DNA of 64,000 nt. Source: Arthrobacter sp. SW1 (GTDB lineage Bacteria; Actinomycetota; Actinomycetes; Actinomycetales; Micrococcaceae). Of the stretch, positions 26,417 to 35,519 are shown piece by piece. The first letter of the stretch is position 1; each line of letters opens with the position of its first letter. Location of the stretch: contig NZ_MJLT01000006.1 of the NCBI RefSeq assembly GCF_001766675.1, positions 1 to 64,000 of the forward strand, in the 5' to 3' direction. The notes under the pieces are model-generated. The model saw only the letters and a program-made list of their open reading frames with translations, did not search any database and was not told the DNA's origin. Position numbers and translations under genes: made by a program.

Positions 26417-29400
26417 ATGAAGCCCGCCCTGCCGTCCGGCCCCGCCACCCGTTCCGCGCTCTACCTGCTGGGGCTGCTCGCTGCGCTCAAGGCCTTGTCC
26501 CTGGTGCTGCTGGGCCAGGCGGTCGCTTCACTGCTCGCCGGACTCGCCGGCGGCAGCGGGCAGTGGCGGGAACAGCTCGCCTGGGGCGTGGCCGGTGCGC
26601 TGCTGCGCGCCGTCGCGGTGTGGGGGCAGGGCGTGGCTGCCAGGCGCGCGGCGCTTGGCGTCAAGGAGGAACTGCGGGCGGGGTTGCTGGAGCATGCGCT
26701 GGACGGCGGGGGAGCCGCTACCGGCTCCGGCAAGGCGATGAACGACGGCGGCCTGGCCGTTTTGGCAAGCCGTGGCCTGGACGCCCTGGACAACTACTAC
26801 ACGCAGTTCCTGCCGGCCCTGGTCAACTGCGCCGCCATCCCGCTGCTGCTCGGCGCGCGGATCCTGTTCGCGGACTGGCTCAGTGCCGTGGTGATCGTCC
26901 TGACGCTGCCCCTGGTGCCACTGTTCATGGTGCTGATCGGCCGGCACACCGAGGACCGGGTCCACGAAGCCCAGTCCACGCTGCGCCGGCTCTCCGGGCA
27001 CATCCTGGAACTGGCCAAGGGGCTCCCCGTCCTGGTCGGGCTGGGCCGCGCGGCCGAACAGCGGGCAGCCCTCGAGGACATTTCCACCGAGTACCGCACG
27101 CGCACCATGGGAACCCTGCGCACCGCGTTCCTTTCCGCCCTTGCCCTGGAACTGATCGCCACGATTTCGGTGGCCGTGGTGGCGGTGTTCATCGGCGTCC
27201 GGCTGGTCCACGGCGACATGGGCCTCGAGGCCGGGCTGCTTGCCCTGATCCTCGCCCCGGACTGCTACCTGCCGCTGCGCGAACTCGGAACTGCGCACCA
27301 CGCCAGCGAGGAAGGCCGCGAAGCGCTCGCCGAAACCACCAACATCACGGAGGCGCCCGCCGGCAGCCGCCTGCTTCCTGTCTCCGCCCACGGCGCGGAC
27401 GGACTCGCCGTCTCGGGGCTCACGGTGCGGTACGCCGGGCGCCCGTACGACGCCGTCGGCCCCCTTGACTTCCGCGCACCCGCCGGTCGCATCACCGCGC
27501 TCGCCGGTCCCAGTGGCAGCGGAAAGAGCACCGTGCTGGGCGTGCTCGCCGGAACTGAGCGCCATGCGGGCGGGGAAGGAACCCGGATCGCCGGGACCAT
27601 CAGCGGGCCCGACGCCGGACAGCTGGCCTGGGTGCCGCAGCATCCCGCCATGGTGGCGGACACGGTCCTGGCAGAAGTAAGCCTGTACCTCGGTGATTGC
27701 GACAGCGCCGGGGCCGACACCGCACTGCGCTGCCTGGAACGCGTCGCTGCGGGGCACCTCGCACACAAGCATCCGTCCGAGCTCAGCCCGGGGGAGCTGC
27801 GGCGCGTAGCCGTGGCCCGCGGCCTCGCCCGGATCGAGGCTGGCGCCACCGTCCTGCTGCTCGATGAACCCACCGCCCACCTCGATCCCGTCACCGCCGA
27901 CGCCGTGCGCACTGCCATCACCGGCCTGCGCGGCCGTGCCACGGTCATCCTCGTTGCCCATGATGCCGGGACGCGCGCGCTTGCCGACCACGTGGTGGAG
28001 TTGGCGCCCGCCATGGCCACCGGGGAAGCAGCGGACGCCGTGCCCGCCCACGCGCAGGCCGAAGCGCCGGAGCGCCTACGGGAACAGCCGCGAGGCAGCG
28101 GGCAGCAGGACACTGCCGGCCCATCCGTGCCCGGCCCGTTCCGCGCGTTGGCACGGATCCTGGCACCCCTTGGCCTCCGCTTCACGGGTGCCGTGCTGCT
28201 CGCGGCCTTGGCGGCGCTCTTCGCGGTGGCCCTGTCCGGATTGTCCGGCTGGCTCATCATCCGGGCCGCCGAGCAGCCGCCTATCCTCTACCTGCTGGGG
28301 GCAATCGTCGGAGTCCGCTTTTTCGGCATCGGCAGGGCGGTGCTGCGCTACTGCGAACGCCTCCAGGTCCATGACCTCGTGTTTGACGCCATGACCCGGC
28401 TTCGGGGCCTGCTGTGGGCGGCGTTGAGCCAGCGTGCCCTGTCCCTGCGTCGCCTGCTGCGGGGCGGCAGCGTCCTCGGGACCGTGGTGGACGACGTCGA
28501 CACCCTCCGTGACCTCATTCCCCGTGTGGTCCTGCCGCCGCTCTCGGCGCTCGCCGTGGCAGCCGCGGCAGTGACCGCGACGGCGATGCTCCTCCCCGCG
28601 GCGTTGCCCGCCGTCGTGCTGACTGCTGCTGCCTCGCTTGTGGCGGCGCCGCTGGTGGCGCTCCTGGCGGACCGGAACGCGGCACGGGCAGAACAACAGC
28701 TGCGTTCGCTGGTGCTGCGGGATATCGCCTCGGCGCTTGACGCCCGGGCCGAATTGGCCGCGAACGGCGTGGCCGGCCCGGTGCTGGCCTCGCTCGCGGA
28801 GCGGGACTCGGCGGCCACGCGTGAGGCCCGGCGCGCGGCCTGGGCAGAAGGACTGGGCCAGGCCGCGACCGTGCTGGCCTGTACTCTCGGAGCCTTGGCC
28901 GCCGGGGTCGCGGCCGCCGGCCAGGTGGAGGCTGGAGCCGTCCCGGCCGCTGTCGTGGCGGTGATCGTGCTGATGCAGCTGGCCCTCACGGAACCTTATG
29001 GTGCGGTGGTGTCCGCGCTCCGGCAGGCGCCCGCCCTGGCTGCGGTGCTGCGGCGGATCGCCGCGACCGGTGCACTGGATGCTGCGTCCGGCACCGGTGT
29101 GGTTGCTGTTCCGGACAGGCCGGGGCAGCGCCCCGGCGTGGAGTTGCGGGGACTGGAGGCCCGCTGGCCCGGCGGCACGCCGGTTTTTAGCGGCATCGAC
29201 GCCGACGCCGCCCCCGGCCGTTGGCTGGCCGTCACCGGGCCGTCGGGCTCAGGAAAGTCCACCATGCTCTCGGTGTTGCTCGGCTTCCTGCCGCCGTCGG
29301 ACGGAACCGTTGCCGTCACTGGTAAGGCCGCGTGGTGTCCGCAGGAGGCGCACCTGTTCGACTCCACCATCCGCGGCAACCTGCTGCTCGCACGGCCGGC

Positions 29401-29773
29401 CGGGGACAAACCGGACGAAACGCAGATGCGTGAGGCCCTTGCTGTCGTCGGGCTTTCGGATCTGCTGGCGGCGCTGCCAGGGGGGCTCGACAGCAGGATC
29501 GGGCCCGCGGGGTCCTGCCTGAGCGGGGGAGAACGCCAGCGCTTGGCGATGGCCCGCACTTTGCTCAGCGGCGCGGAGGTCCTGCTGCTCGACGAGCCCA
29601 CCGCCCACCTTGACGCGGGAACAGCCGCCGTGATGATGGCCGAGCTGCGGAGCGGGCTGGAGGACCGCACCGTGGTGCTGGTGACACACAATCCGGCGGA
29701 TCTCAGGCCGGCGGATATGCGCTTGGAACTCGCTGCCGGGAAGGTGCTGGTGGAGCCCGCTACCGGCCAGTAG
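26417..29773 (+). CDS. cydDC: Fused CydD-CydC thiol ABC exporter
   Basis: A single 1118-aa polypeptide holding both halves of the ABC exporter needed to assemble cytochrome bd. In E. coli CydDC exports cysteine and glutathione to the periplasm; a mycothiol-using actinobacterium would export another thiol. The first half has six helices, then Walker A GPSGSGKST (364-372), signature LSPGE and Walker B LLLDEPTAHLD. The second half has six more helices, Walker A at 941-949, signature LSGGE and the same Walker B. Both halves look active, with the first signature slightly off consensus (LSPGE). Fused CydDC genes are known in actinobacteria. An Ala/Gln-rich linker joins the halves near residues 535-570. 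Confidence 0.95.
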   Translation: MKPALPSGPATRSALYLLGLLAALKALSLVLLGQAVASLLAGLAGGSGQWREQLAWGVAGALLRAVAVWGQGVAARRAALGVKEELRAGLLEHALDGGGAATGSGKAMNDGGLAVLASRGLDALDNYYTQFLPALVNCAAIPLLLGARILFADWLSAVVIVLTLPLVPLFMVLIGRHTEDRVHEAQSTLRRLSGHILELAKGLPVLVGLGRAAEQRAALEDISTEYRTRTMGTLRTAFLSALALELIATISVAVVAVFIGVRLVHGDMGLEAGLLALILAPDCYLPLRELGTAHHASEEGREALAETTNITEAPAGSRLLPVSAHGADGLAVSGLTVRYAGRPYDAVGPLDFRAPAGRITALAGPSGSGKSTVLGVLAGTERHAGGEGTRIAGTISGPDAGQLAWVPQHPAMVADTVLAEVSLYLGDCDSAGADTALRCLERVAAGHLAHKHPSELSPGELRRVAVARGLARIEAGATVLLLDEPTAHLDPVTADAVRTAITGLRGRATVILVAHDAGTRALADHVVELAPAMATGEAADAVPAHAQAEAPERLREQPRGSGQQDTAGPSVPGPFRALARILAPLGLRFTGAVLLAALAALFAVALSGLSGWLIIRAAEQPPILYLLGAIVGVRFFGIGRAVLRYCERLQVHDLVFDAMTRLRGLLWAALSQRALSLRRLLRGGSVLGTVVDDVDTLRDLIPRVVLPPLSALAVAAAAVTATAMLLPAALPAVVLTAAASLVAAPLVALLADRNAARAEQQLRSLVLRDIASALDARAELAANGVAGPVLASLAERDSAATREARRAAWAEGLGQAATVLACTLGALAAGVAAAGQVEAGAVPAAVVAVIVLMQLALTEPYGAVVSALRQAPALAAVLRRIAATGALDAASGTGVVAVPDRPGQRPGVELRGLEARWPGGTPVFSGIDADAAPGRWLAVTGPSGSGKSTMLSVLLGFLPPSDGTVAVTGKAAWCPQEAHLFDSTIRGNLLLARPAGDKPDETQMREALAVVGLSDLLAALPGGLDSRIGPAGSCLSGGERQRLAMARTLLSGAEVLLLDEPTAHLDAGTAAVMMAELRSGLEDRTVVLVTHNPADLRPADMRLELAAGKVLVEPATGQ

Positions 29774-29776
29774 CCT
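29771..29776 (+). promoter_or_regulatory. -10 box overlapping the cydDC stop codon
   Basis: TAGCCT includes the cydDC TAG stop and ends 6 nt before the ATG at 29783. It could give a leaderless transcript of the GNAT gene in addition to read-through from cyd. Confidence 0.35.
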
Positions 29777-29782
29777 AGGGGA

Positions 29783-30802
29783 ATGACTCCGCTCCCGCTT
29801 CCCTCGACCGCCCCTGTTCCGCTGCCCGATTCCGCTGCGACCGGCCTGAGCTGGCGTGCCGCGGGGGCCGCCGACATCGATAACTGGGCCGCGCTGATCG
29901 CGCGCACCGCCGCCGTCGAACGGCCCGTCTGGTACGAAAAGGCCGCGGACCTGGAGCAGATCCTGCAGTCCAGCAAGAACGACCCCGCCGTGGATACCGT
30001 GATTGGCCTTGATTCCGACGGCGTGGCGCGCGCCTACGGCCGGGTGTCCAAGAACCTCGACGGCGACAAAGCCTTCGGTTTCGGCTGCGTGGACCCGGAA
30101 TGGCAGCGCAGGGGCATCGGCACTGCGATCCTCGGCTGGCAGGAAGGACGGACCCGGCGGCGCTTCGCGGAGGATGCCGCTTCGGGGGAGCAGCAGGAAA
30201 CGCGGCTCCGCCTCTTCATGGAAGAGAAGATGTCCCATCAGAGCGCCCTTTTTGAGGCGCGTGGTTTCGGGGTCGTGCGCTGGTACAACGAGATGCACCG
30301 CCCCCTCGACGGCGCCCTTCCGGAGGTGAGGCTGGCACCCGGCCTGGAACTGCTCACCCTGGAACCGGCGCTGCATGAGGCCGTGCGGCTGGCCCATAAC
30401 GACGCTTTCCGGGACCACTGGGGCAGCGAACCGCGCGACGAGGAAGCGTGGCGCTTCACCATGGAGGACCCGCTCCACCGGCAGGACCTCAGCACCGTGG
30501 TGCGGGATGCCGCCACCGGGGAGGTCGCCGGCTACCAGATCGCCACCTTCGACCCGGACACCGCTGCGGCCCGCGGATTCAAGGAGGGCTACACCGATCT
30601 CCTCGGCGTCCGCCGGGAATACCGCGGGCGCGGGGTGGCGAGCAGCCTCCTGGCCGATGCGATGCACCGTTTCGTGGCCGCAGGCATGGACGTAGCGTCA
30701 CTCGACGTGGACTCCGAGAACCCCACGGGCGCCCTGGCCCTCTACCTGAAGATGGGCTACAAAGCGGTCAACCGCAGCATGGCCTGGGACAAGCTGCTTT
30801 AG
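29783..30802 (+). CDS. Tandem GNAT acetyltransferase (MshD-like architecture)
   Basis: A 339-aa protein with two GNAT folds. The first carries DPEWQRRGIGTAILG (acetyl-CoA loop) near residue 105. The second carries RREYRGRGVASSLL near residue 280, followed by the ENPTGALALYLKMGY motif. Two GNAT domains in one chain is the layout of mycothiol synthase MshD, and a thiol-exporter neighbour would suit that. Residue-level similarity to MshD, as I remember it, is only moderate, so a general N-acetyltransferase is equally possible. It begins 9 nt after cydDC. Either AGGGGA serves as a ribosome binding site or the mRNA is leaderless. Confidence 0.8.
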   Translation: MTPLPLPSTAPVPLPDSAATGLSWRAAGAADIDNWAALIARTAAVERPVWYEKAADLEQILQSSKNDPAVDTVIGLDSDGVARAYGRVSKNLDGDKAFGFGCVDPEWQRRGIGTAILGWQEGRTRRRFAEDAASGEQQETRLRLFMEEKMSHQSALFEARGFGVVRWYNEMHRPLDGALPEVRLAPGLELLTLEPALHEAVRLAHNDAFRDHWGSEPRDEEAWRFTMEDPLHRQDLSTVVRDAATGEVAGYQIATFDPDTAAARGFKEGYTDLLGVRREYRGRGVASSLLADAMHRFVAAGMDVASLDVDSENPTGALALYLKMGYKAVNRSMAWDKLL

Positions 30803-30821
30803 CCGCCTCCGGCCGGGCCCC

Positions 30822-31928
30822 TCAGCGGCCGCCCAGCCGTCCGAGCACCTCGTCGGCCTGCCGGACAAAAAGCTCCACCAAGCGGCCGGCGTCGCGCTCT
30901 TCGGTGCCGCCGATCAGCGGGCTTGCCTGGCCCGCCCACAGGGACATCAGATCCGTCCGCCCGCGTTGCCCGGCCTCCGGGCGGAATTTTCCCGTCAGCC
31001 AGTTCTGCACCGGGAACGGCGCGTGCGCGGAAGGGTCCGGCAGTTCCTTGATGACCCGGTTGGGGATGCCGCGGGCCAGCCGCCCGCTCAGGGCACGCGT
31101 CAGCACCGTCCGCGCGGTGTCCGGTCCGCGGAGCACCGCCCGGTACGCGGGAACCGCTGCCGACTGATCGGTGGCGAGGAACGCGGAGCCGAACTGCACG
31201 GCATCCGCGCCAAGGGCCAAGGCTGCTGCCACTCCGCGTCCGTCGGAGATACCGCCCGCGGCGATGACCGGGACGTCCACGGCGTCCGCCACCTGCGGGA
31301 CAAGCGCCATCGTCCCGACGAGTGACTCCTCTGCGGGCCGCAGGAAGGATACCCGGTGCCCGCCTGCTTCCATGCCGGTGGCGACGACGGCATCCACGCC
31401 GCCCTCGGCCAGCGCCACGGCTTCCTCCACCGTGGTGGCGGTCCCGACGACGGCGATTTCGTTCCGGTGGGCGCTTTCCACGACCGCGGGGGACGGAACA
31501 CCGAACACGAAGCTCAGCGCCGCCGGGCGGGCTTCGATGGCTGCGGCGATCTGTTCGTCGACATCGGGCATCCATGCGTCCGGCTGTTCAGGAAGCTCCA
31601 CGCCGAGTTCCTCGAAGTACGGCCGCAGGACATCCACCCAGGCCTGGAACTGTTCCTTGTCCGGCTGCGGTTCTTCCTCCCCGGGAACAGGGAGCCAGAG
31701 GTTGAGGGCGAACGGAGCCGCCGTGGCTGCCTTGATGGCCTGGGCGGTGGCGGTGATCCGGGCCGGTTCGTAGCCGTAGAGGCCGAAGGAGCCCAGGCCT
31801 CCGGCGTTGCTGACCGCGGCCGTCAGTTCCACCGAGGAGACCCCGCCGAAGGGCCCCAGGACGATCGGCACGCGTGTACTGAACAGCCGGGTGGCGCGGG
31901 TCTCCGTCCACGGCATCGACGAAGCCAT
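30822..31928 (-). CDS. Nitronate monooxygenase (NPD-like flavoprotein)
   Basis: A 368-aa FMN-dependent TIM-barrel protein of the nitronate monooxygenase family, which oxidises alkyl nitronates such as propionate 3-nitronate to protect metabolism. Characteristic segments are VPIVLGPFGGVSS (strand 1), the catalytic-His region MEAGGHRVSF, VIAAGGISDGRGVAAALALGADAVQFGSAFL in parts, and a C-terminal QNWLTG. It starts 4 nt after the DinB gene stop, so both are cotranscribed. The barrel also fits related enoyl-reductase-like members, so the precise substrate is uncertain. Confidence 0.87.
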   Translation of the reverse strand: MASSMPWTETRATRLFSTRVPIVLGPFGGVSSVELTAAVSNAGGLGSFGLYGYEPARITATAQAIKAATAAPFALNLWLPVPGEEEPQPDKEQFQAWVDVLRPYFEELGVELPEQPDAWMPDVDEQIAAAIEARPAALSFVFGVPSPAVVESAHRNEIAVVGTATTVEEAVALAEGGVDAVVATGMEAGGHRVSFLRPAEESLVGTMALVPQVADAVDVPVIAAGGISDGRGVAAALALGADAVQFGSAFLATDQSAAVPAYRAVLRGPDTARTVLTRALSGRLARGIPNRVIKELPDPSAHAPFPVQNWLTGKFRPEAGQRGRTDLMSLWAGQASPLIGGTEERDAGRLVELFVRQADEVLGRLGGR

Positions 31929-31932
31929 GGGC

Positions 31933-32451
31933 TCAGGCCTTCACGTCGTGCAGGTGGTGGACGAGGTCGTGCATGAAGTAGCGCGAGAAGGTCAGCACGG
32001 TGAATTCGGAGCCGTTGCTCCGGAGGCCCGTGCGCGGCCACTGCGCTTCCGTGACGGCGGCGAAGGAGGCAGCCACCCGGCGTCCCTCCTCCTCGAGTTC
32101 AGCGGCCACCGCCGCCGGATCCGCAGAGGCGTATCCGCCGTCGAGCGCTGCCTGGTCCTGGTCCCAGTTGGCAAAACGGGCATCGTCCTGGTCCAGCATG
32201 AGGTGCAGGCGCTCGTCGAAGAGGCTGAAGACATCGCGCACATGGCAGGCGTACTCGAGCGGGGACCAGGTGCTGTCATCCGGGCGGGTGCCCGCGTCCG
32301 GACGCTCAAGCACGGCGCGCCAGCGCGGCAGCATGTCCAACACCTCTCCGGATACCGTTGCGGGAGTAACCGTGGAGGGCTCGAAACCGCATTCCGGGCA
32401 GGGCTTGTGCAGGACCCAGGTCCAGTCTTTGTCATCGGGAATGATCGCCAT
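31933..32451 (-). CDS. DinB/YfiT-like metal-binding protein
   Basis: A 172-aa four-helix-bundle protein of the DinB superfamily. Actinobacterial members often act as mycothiol-dependent transferases or isomerases. His70 (YACHVRDVF), His161 and His165 (FMHDLVHHLHD) supply the predicted metal triad. An unusual N-terminal CPEC pair (Cys18, Cys21) may bind another metal or react with thiols. The start ATG at 32451 lies 6 nt after a TAGACT box and lacks a ribosome binding site. It is the promoter-proximal gene of a pair with nitronate monooxygenase. Confidence 0.85.
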   Translation of the reverse strand: MAIIPDDKDWTWVLHKPCPECGFEPSTVTPATVSGEVLDMLPRWRAVLERPDAGTRPDDSTWSPLEYACHVRDVFSLFDERLHLMLDQDDARFANWDQDQAALDGGYASADPAAVAAELEEEGRRVAASFAAVTEAQWPRTGLRSNGSEFTVLTFSRYFMHDLVHHLHDVKA

Positions 32452-32457
32452 GCGGCC

Positions 32458-32463
32458 AGTCTA
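32458..32463 (-). promoter_or_regulatory. -10 box for leaderless DinB gene
   Basis: TAGACT on the minus strand ends 6 nt before the ATG at 32451. No ribosome binding site is present. Confidence 0.5.
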
Positions 32464-32543
32464 CGGGGCCTCCCGCGCACCCCTTCCATCCTGCCGTGCC
32501 AGGAGTAGAGTGACCCCGGGGGTGGGCTTGGAAAGGAACTGCC

Positions 32544-32924
32544 ATGCTAAAAAATCTCAGCGTCGCGGCCGTACTTCCCGCCAGCGACATCAACCGCGCC
32601 CGCGATTTCTACCGGGACAAGCTGGGGCTTGAACCGGACAATCCGGACGCCAGCGACAACCTCATGTACCGCTGCGGCAACGGCACCGGATTCATGATCT
32701 ACCAGACCGGCAATGCCGGCACCGCGAAGAACACCCAGATGGGCTGGGCGAGCGACGATCTCGACGCCGAAATGGAGGAACTCCGCTCCCGCGGCGTGGT
32801 CTTCGAAGAGTACGACTTCCCCGGCCTGAAGACCGAGAACGGCGTAGCCAGCTTCCCGGACGGCGAACGGGCCGCCTGGTTCCTCGACACCGAAGGAAAC
32901 ATCCTCAGCATCAACAGCATGTAA
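32544..32924 (+). CDS. VOC family protein
   Basis: A 126-aa glyoxalase-fold protein (NLSVAAVLPASDINRARDFYRDKLGLEPD at its start, seen in pieces, and DTEGNILSI at the end). The conserved positions allow a metal or small-molecule site, but no substrate can be named. A strong AAAGGA lies 8 nt before the ATG, unlike the leaderless genes around it. Its stop is 6 nt from that of the convergent parC, and no terminator hairpin separates them. Confidence 0.87.
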   Translation: MLKNLSVAAVLPASDINRARDFYRDKLGLEPDNPDASDNLMYRCGNGTGFMIYQTGNAGTAKNTQMGWASDDLDAEMEELRSRGVVFEEYDFPGLKTENGVASFPDGERAAWFLDTEGNILSINSM

Positions 32925-32930
32925 GTACCG

Positions 32931-35465
32931 CTAGCCGGCGCCGTTGTCCTCCGCCCACGCCATGCTGGCGCCGATGGCGTCCACCGGCTGGGACAGCGGA
33001 ACGCCGGAACCGTCGCGGCGGCCGTGCTCCACGGGCAGCGCCCGGGCCACGCCGGCAGCGGATGACGCCTTCGCGGGTCCATGCCCGGCCCACGCGAGCA
33101 GCAGCGTGTCCTCGCCCTTCAGGAAACGGTGGGCGCGGACACCGCCCGTGGCGCGGCCCTTCGCCGGGAACTCATCGAAGGCGGTCACCTTCGCGGTGCC
33201 CGGAGCCGTGCCCGGCAGGGCGCCGTTGCTACCGGCGATCGTGACGACGACGGCGGCCGGATCGTCCGCGCGGACGGTACCGAAGTGGATCACTTCGTCA
33301 CCCGCGGCCAGCTTGATGCCGGCCATGCCGCCTGCCGTGCGGCCCTGGGGGCGCACGGCCGAAGCAGCGAAGCGGAGCAACTGGGCCTGGCGCGTCAGGA
33401 ACACCAGTTCGGTGCTGTCCTCGGCCGCAGGCTCAGCGGCGATCACGCGGTCCTTGTCCTTGAGTGCGATGATCTCGAAGTCTTCACGGTTCAGCGGGTA
33501 GTCGGGCTGGACGCGCTTGACCACGCCCTGGGCAGTGCCGAGGGCCAGGACCGAGTCCAGCGGCACAAAGGCCACCAGGGTTTCGCCCTTGAGCAGGGTG
33601 ATGAAATCCTTCGCGGGCACGCCGCCGGCCAGGTTCGGGAGCCCGGCCACCGGCGGCAGCACGGGCATGTCCATGACCTGGACGCGCAGCATGCGGCCCT
33701 GGGAGGTGACGGCCCCGATTTCGCCGCGGGCCGAGGTCTTCACGACGGAACGGAACACATCGTGCTTGGCGCGCGGGCCTGCCTCGGCCAGCGGGTCCTG
33801 GTTCGCGGTGCGTGCGATCTGCCCCGACGCCGTCAGGATCGCCCAACAGGGATCGTCCGGGATTTCCAGCGGTAGCGCCGCAGCCTTGCCCTTGGGACCC
33901 GGCGCGGCTGCGGCCAGGGCGGCGGCAACGGTGGGGGAGACCGCCTCGGATTCGAGCAGGACGGTGCGGCGCGGGGTGCCGTACTTGGCGGCCACTTCGG
34001 CCAGTTCGCCGGAGACGAGTTCGCGCAGCAGGGTGTCCGAACCGAGGATCGCCTCAAGCTCGGCGATCTCGCGACGCAGCTCCTCCTGCTCTTTCTCCAG
34101 CTCGATCCGCGAGTACTTGGTGAGCTGGCGCAGGCGCAGTTCCAGGATGTAGTTGGCCTGGATCTCGGAGAGGTCGTAGATGGACATCAGGCGATCACGG
34201 GCGGCGGCTGCTTCATCCGAGGAACGGATGATCTGGATGACCTCGTCGATGTCCACGATCGCGATGAGGAGGCCTTCCACCAGGTGGAGGCGGTCCTTCT
34301 TCTTGCCCAGGCGGAAAGCGGTGCGGCGGCGCACCACGGAGAGCCGGTGGTCCACATACACCTGCAGCAGGGGCAGCAGGCCCAGGGTCTGCGGCTGCCC
34401 TTCCACGAGGGCCACGTTGTTGATGCCGAAGGAGTCCTCCATCGGCGTGAAGCGGTAGAGCTGCTGGAGCACGGCGTTCGGGTTGAAGCCGTTCTTCAGT
34501 TCGATGACCAGCCGCAGTCCGTGCTGGCGGTCGGTCAGGTCAACGACGTCGCTGATGCCGGTCAGCTTCTTGGCGTTGACGGCGTCCTTGATCTTCTCGA
34601 TCACCTTTTCAGGGCCCACCATGTACGGCAGCTCGGTCACCACCAGGCCGGTGCGGCGGGCGGTGAGCTGTTCGATCTCCACCTTGGCGCGGGTCTTGAA
34701 GGAGCCGCGGCCGGTGGCGTAGGCGTCCCGGATGCCGTCCAGTCCGACGATCCGGCCGCCCGTGGGCAGGTCCGGGCCCGGGACGAACTGCATGAGGTCC
34801 TCGAGCGTGGCCTCGGGGTTGGCGATCAGGTGCCGGGCGGCGGCGATGACCTCGCCCAGGTTGTGCGGGGCCATGTTGGTGGCCATGCCGACGGCGATGC
34901 CCGTGGTGCCGTTGACCAGCAGGTTGGGGAATGCGGCGGGAAGGACGTCCGGCTGGGTGAGCTGGTTGTCGTAGTTGGGGATGAAGTCCACCACGTCTTC
35001 GTCGAGGTGGTCCGTCATGGTCAGCGCGGCCGCCGCGAGCCGTGCTTCGGTGTATCGCGGCGCCGCCGGGCCGTCGTCGAGCGAGCCGAAGTTGCCGTGC
35101 CCGTCGATCAGCGGCAGGCGCAGGGAGAAGTCCTGGGCCATGCGCACCATGGCGTCGTAGATCGCGGCATCGCCGTGCGGGTGCAGCTTGCCCATGACCT
35201 CGCCCACCACGCGGGCGCTCTTGACGTGGCCGCGGTCCGGGCGCAGGCCCATGTCGCTCATCATGTAGAGGATGCGGCGCTGGACGGGCTTGAGGCCGTC
35301 CCGGGCATCGGGAAGGGCCCGTGAATAGATCACCGAGTAGGCGTACTCCAGGAAGGAGCCTTCCATTTCGGACGTGACGTCGATATCGATGATGTTTTCG
35401 GTGTAGTCGCCGCTGCCTGCAGCGGCTGCTGCCTTGGCGCGGGACGGACTTTGGCTGCGTGCCAT
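32931..35465 (-). CDS. parC: DNA topoisomerase IV subunit A
   Basis: The DNA-cleaving subunit of type IIA topoisomerase, 844 aa. The catalytic Tyr138 is in [11 protein letters not shown]. The quinolone-determining helix reads [13 protein letters not shown], so Ala100 replaces the Ser of E. coli GyrA position 83, while the acidic residue (Asp104) is kept. The C-terminal beta-pinwheel lacks a GyrA box (QRRGGKG), which favours ParC over GyrA. AAGGAT lies 12 nt before the ATG. Its partner parE lies 11 kb away on the other strand. An equivalent split pair near the principal sigma gene is known in Streptomyces. Confidence 0.9.
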   Translation of the reverse strand: MARSQSPSRAKAAAAAGSGDYTENIIDIDVTSEMEGSFLEYAYSVIYSRALPDARDGLKPVQRRILYMMSDMGLRPDRGHVKSARVVGEVMGKLHPHGDAAIYDAMVRMAQDFSLRLPLIDGHGNFGSLDDGPAAPRYTEARLAAAALTMTDHLDEDVVDFIPNYDNQLTQPDVLPAAFPNLLVNGTTGIAVGMATNMAPHNLGEVIAAARHLIANPEATLEDLMQFVPGPDLPTGGRIVGLDGIRDAYATGRGSFKTRAKVEIEQLTARRTGLVVTELPYMVGPEKVIEKIKDAVNAKKLTGISDVVDLTDRQHGLRLVIELKNGFNPNAVLQQLYRFTPMEDSFGINNVALVEGQPQTLGLLPLLQVYVDHRLSVVRRRTAFRLGKKKDRLHLVEGLLIAIVDIDEVIQIIRSSDEAAAARDRLMSIYDLSEIQANYILELRLRQLTKYSRIELEKEQEELRREIAELEAILGSDTLLRELVSGELAEVAAKYGTPRRTVLLESEAVSPTVAAALAAAAPGPKGKAAALPLEIPDDPCWAILTASGQIARTANQDPLAEAGPRAKHDVFRSVVKTSARGEIGAVTSQGRMLRVQVMDMPVLPPVAGLPNLAGGVPAKDFITLLKGETLVAFVPLDSVLALGTAQGVVKRVQPDYPLNREDFEIIALKDKDRVIAAEPAAEDSTELVFLTRQAQLLRFAASAVRPQGRTAGGMAGIKLAAGDEVIHFGTVRADDPAAVVVTIAGSNGALPGTAPGTAKVTAFDEFPAKGRATGGVRAHRFLKGEDTLLLAWAGHGPAKASSAAGVARALPVEHGRRDGSGVPLSQPVDAIGASMAWAEDNGAG

Positions 35466-35507
35466 GGAGTCGGCGGATCCTTAGGGGTGTACTGCGGAAG
35501 ATTTAGC

Positions 35508-35513
35508 TACGCT
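35508..35513 (+). promoter_or_regulatory. -10 box for leaderless GNAT/acyl-CoA synthetase gene
   Basis: TACGCT ends 6 nt before the ATG at 35520. There is no ribosome binding site. The region also separates it from the divergent parC. Confidence 0.5.
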
Positions 35514-35519
35514 AAGCCT

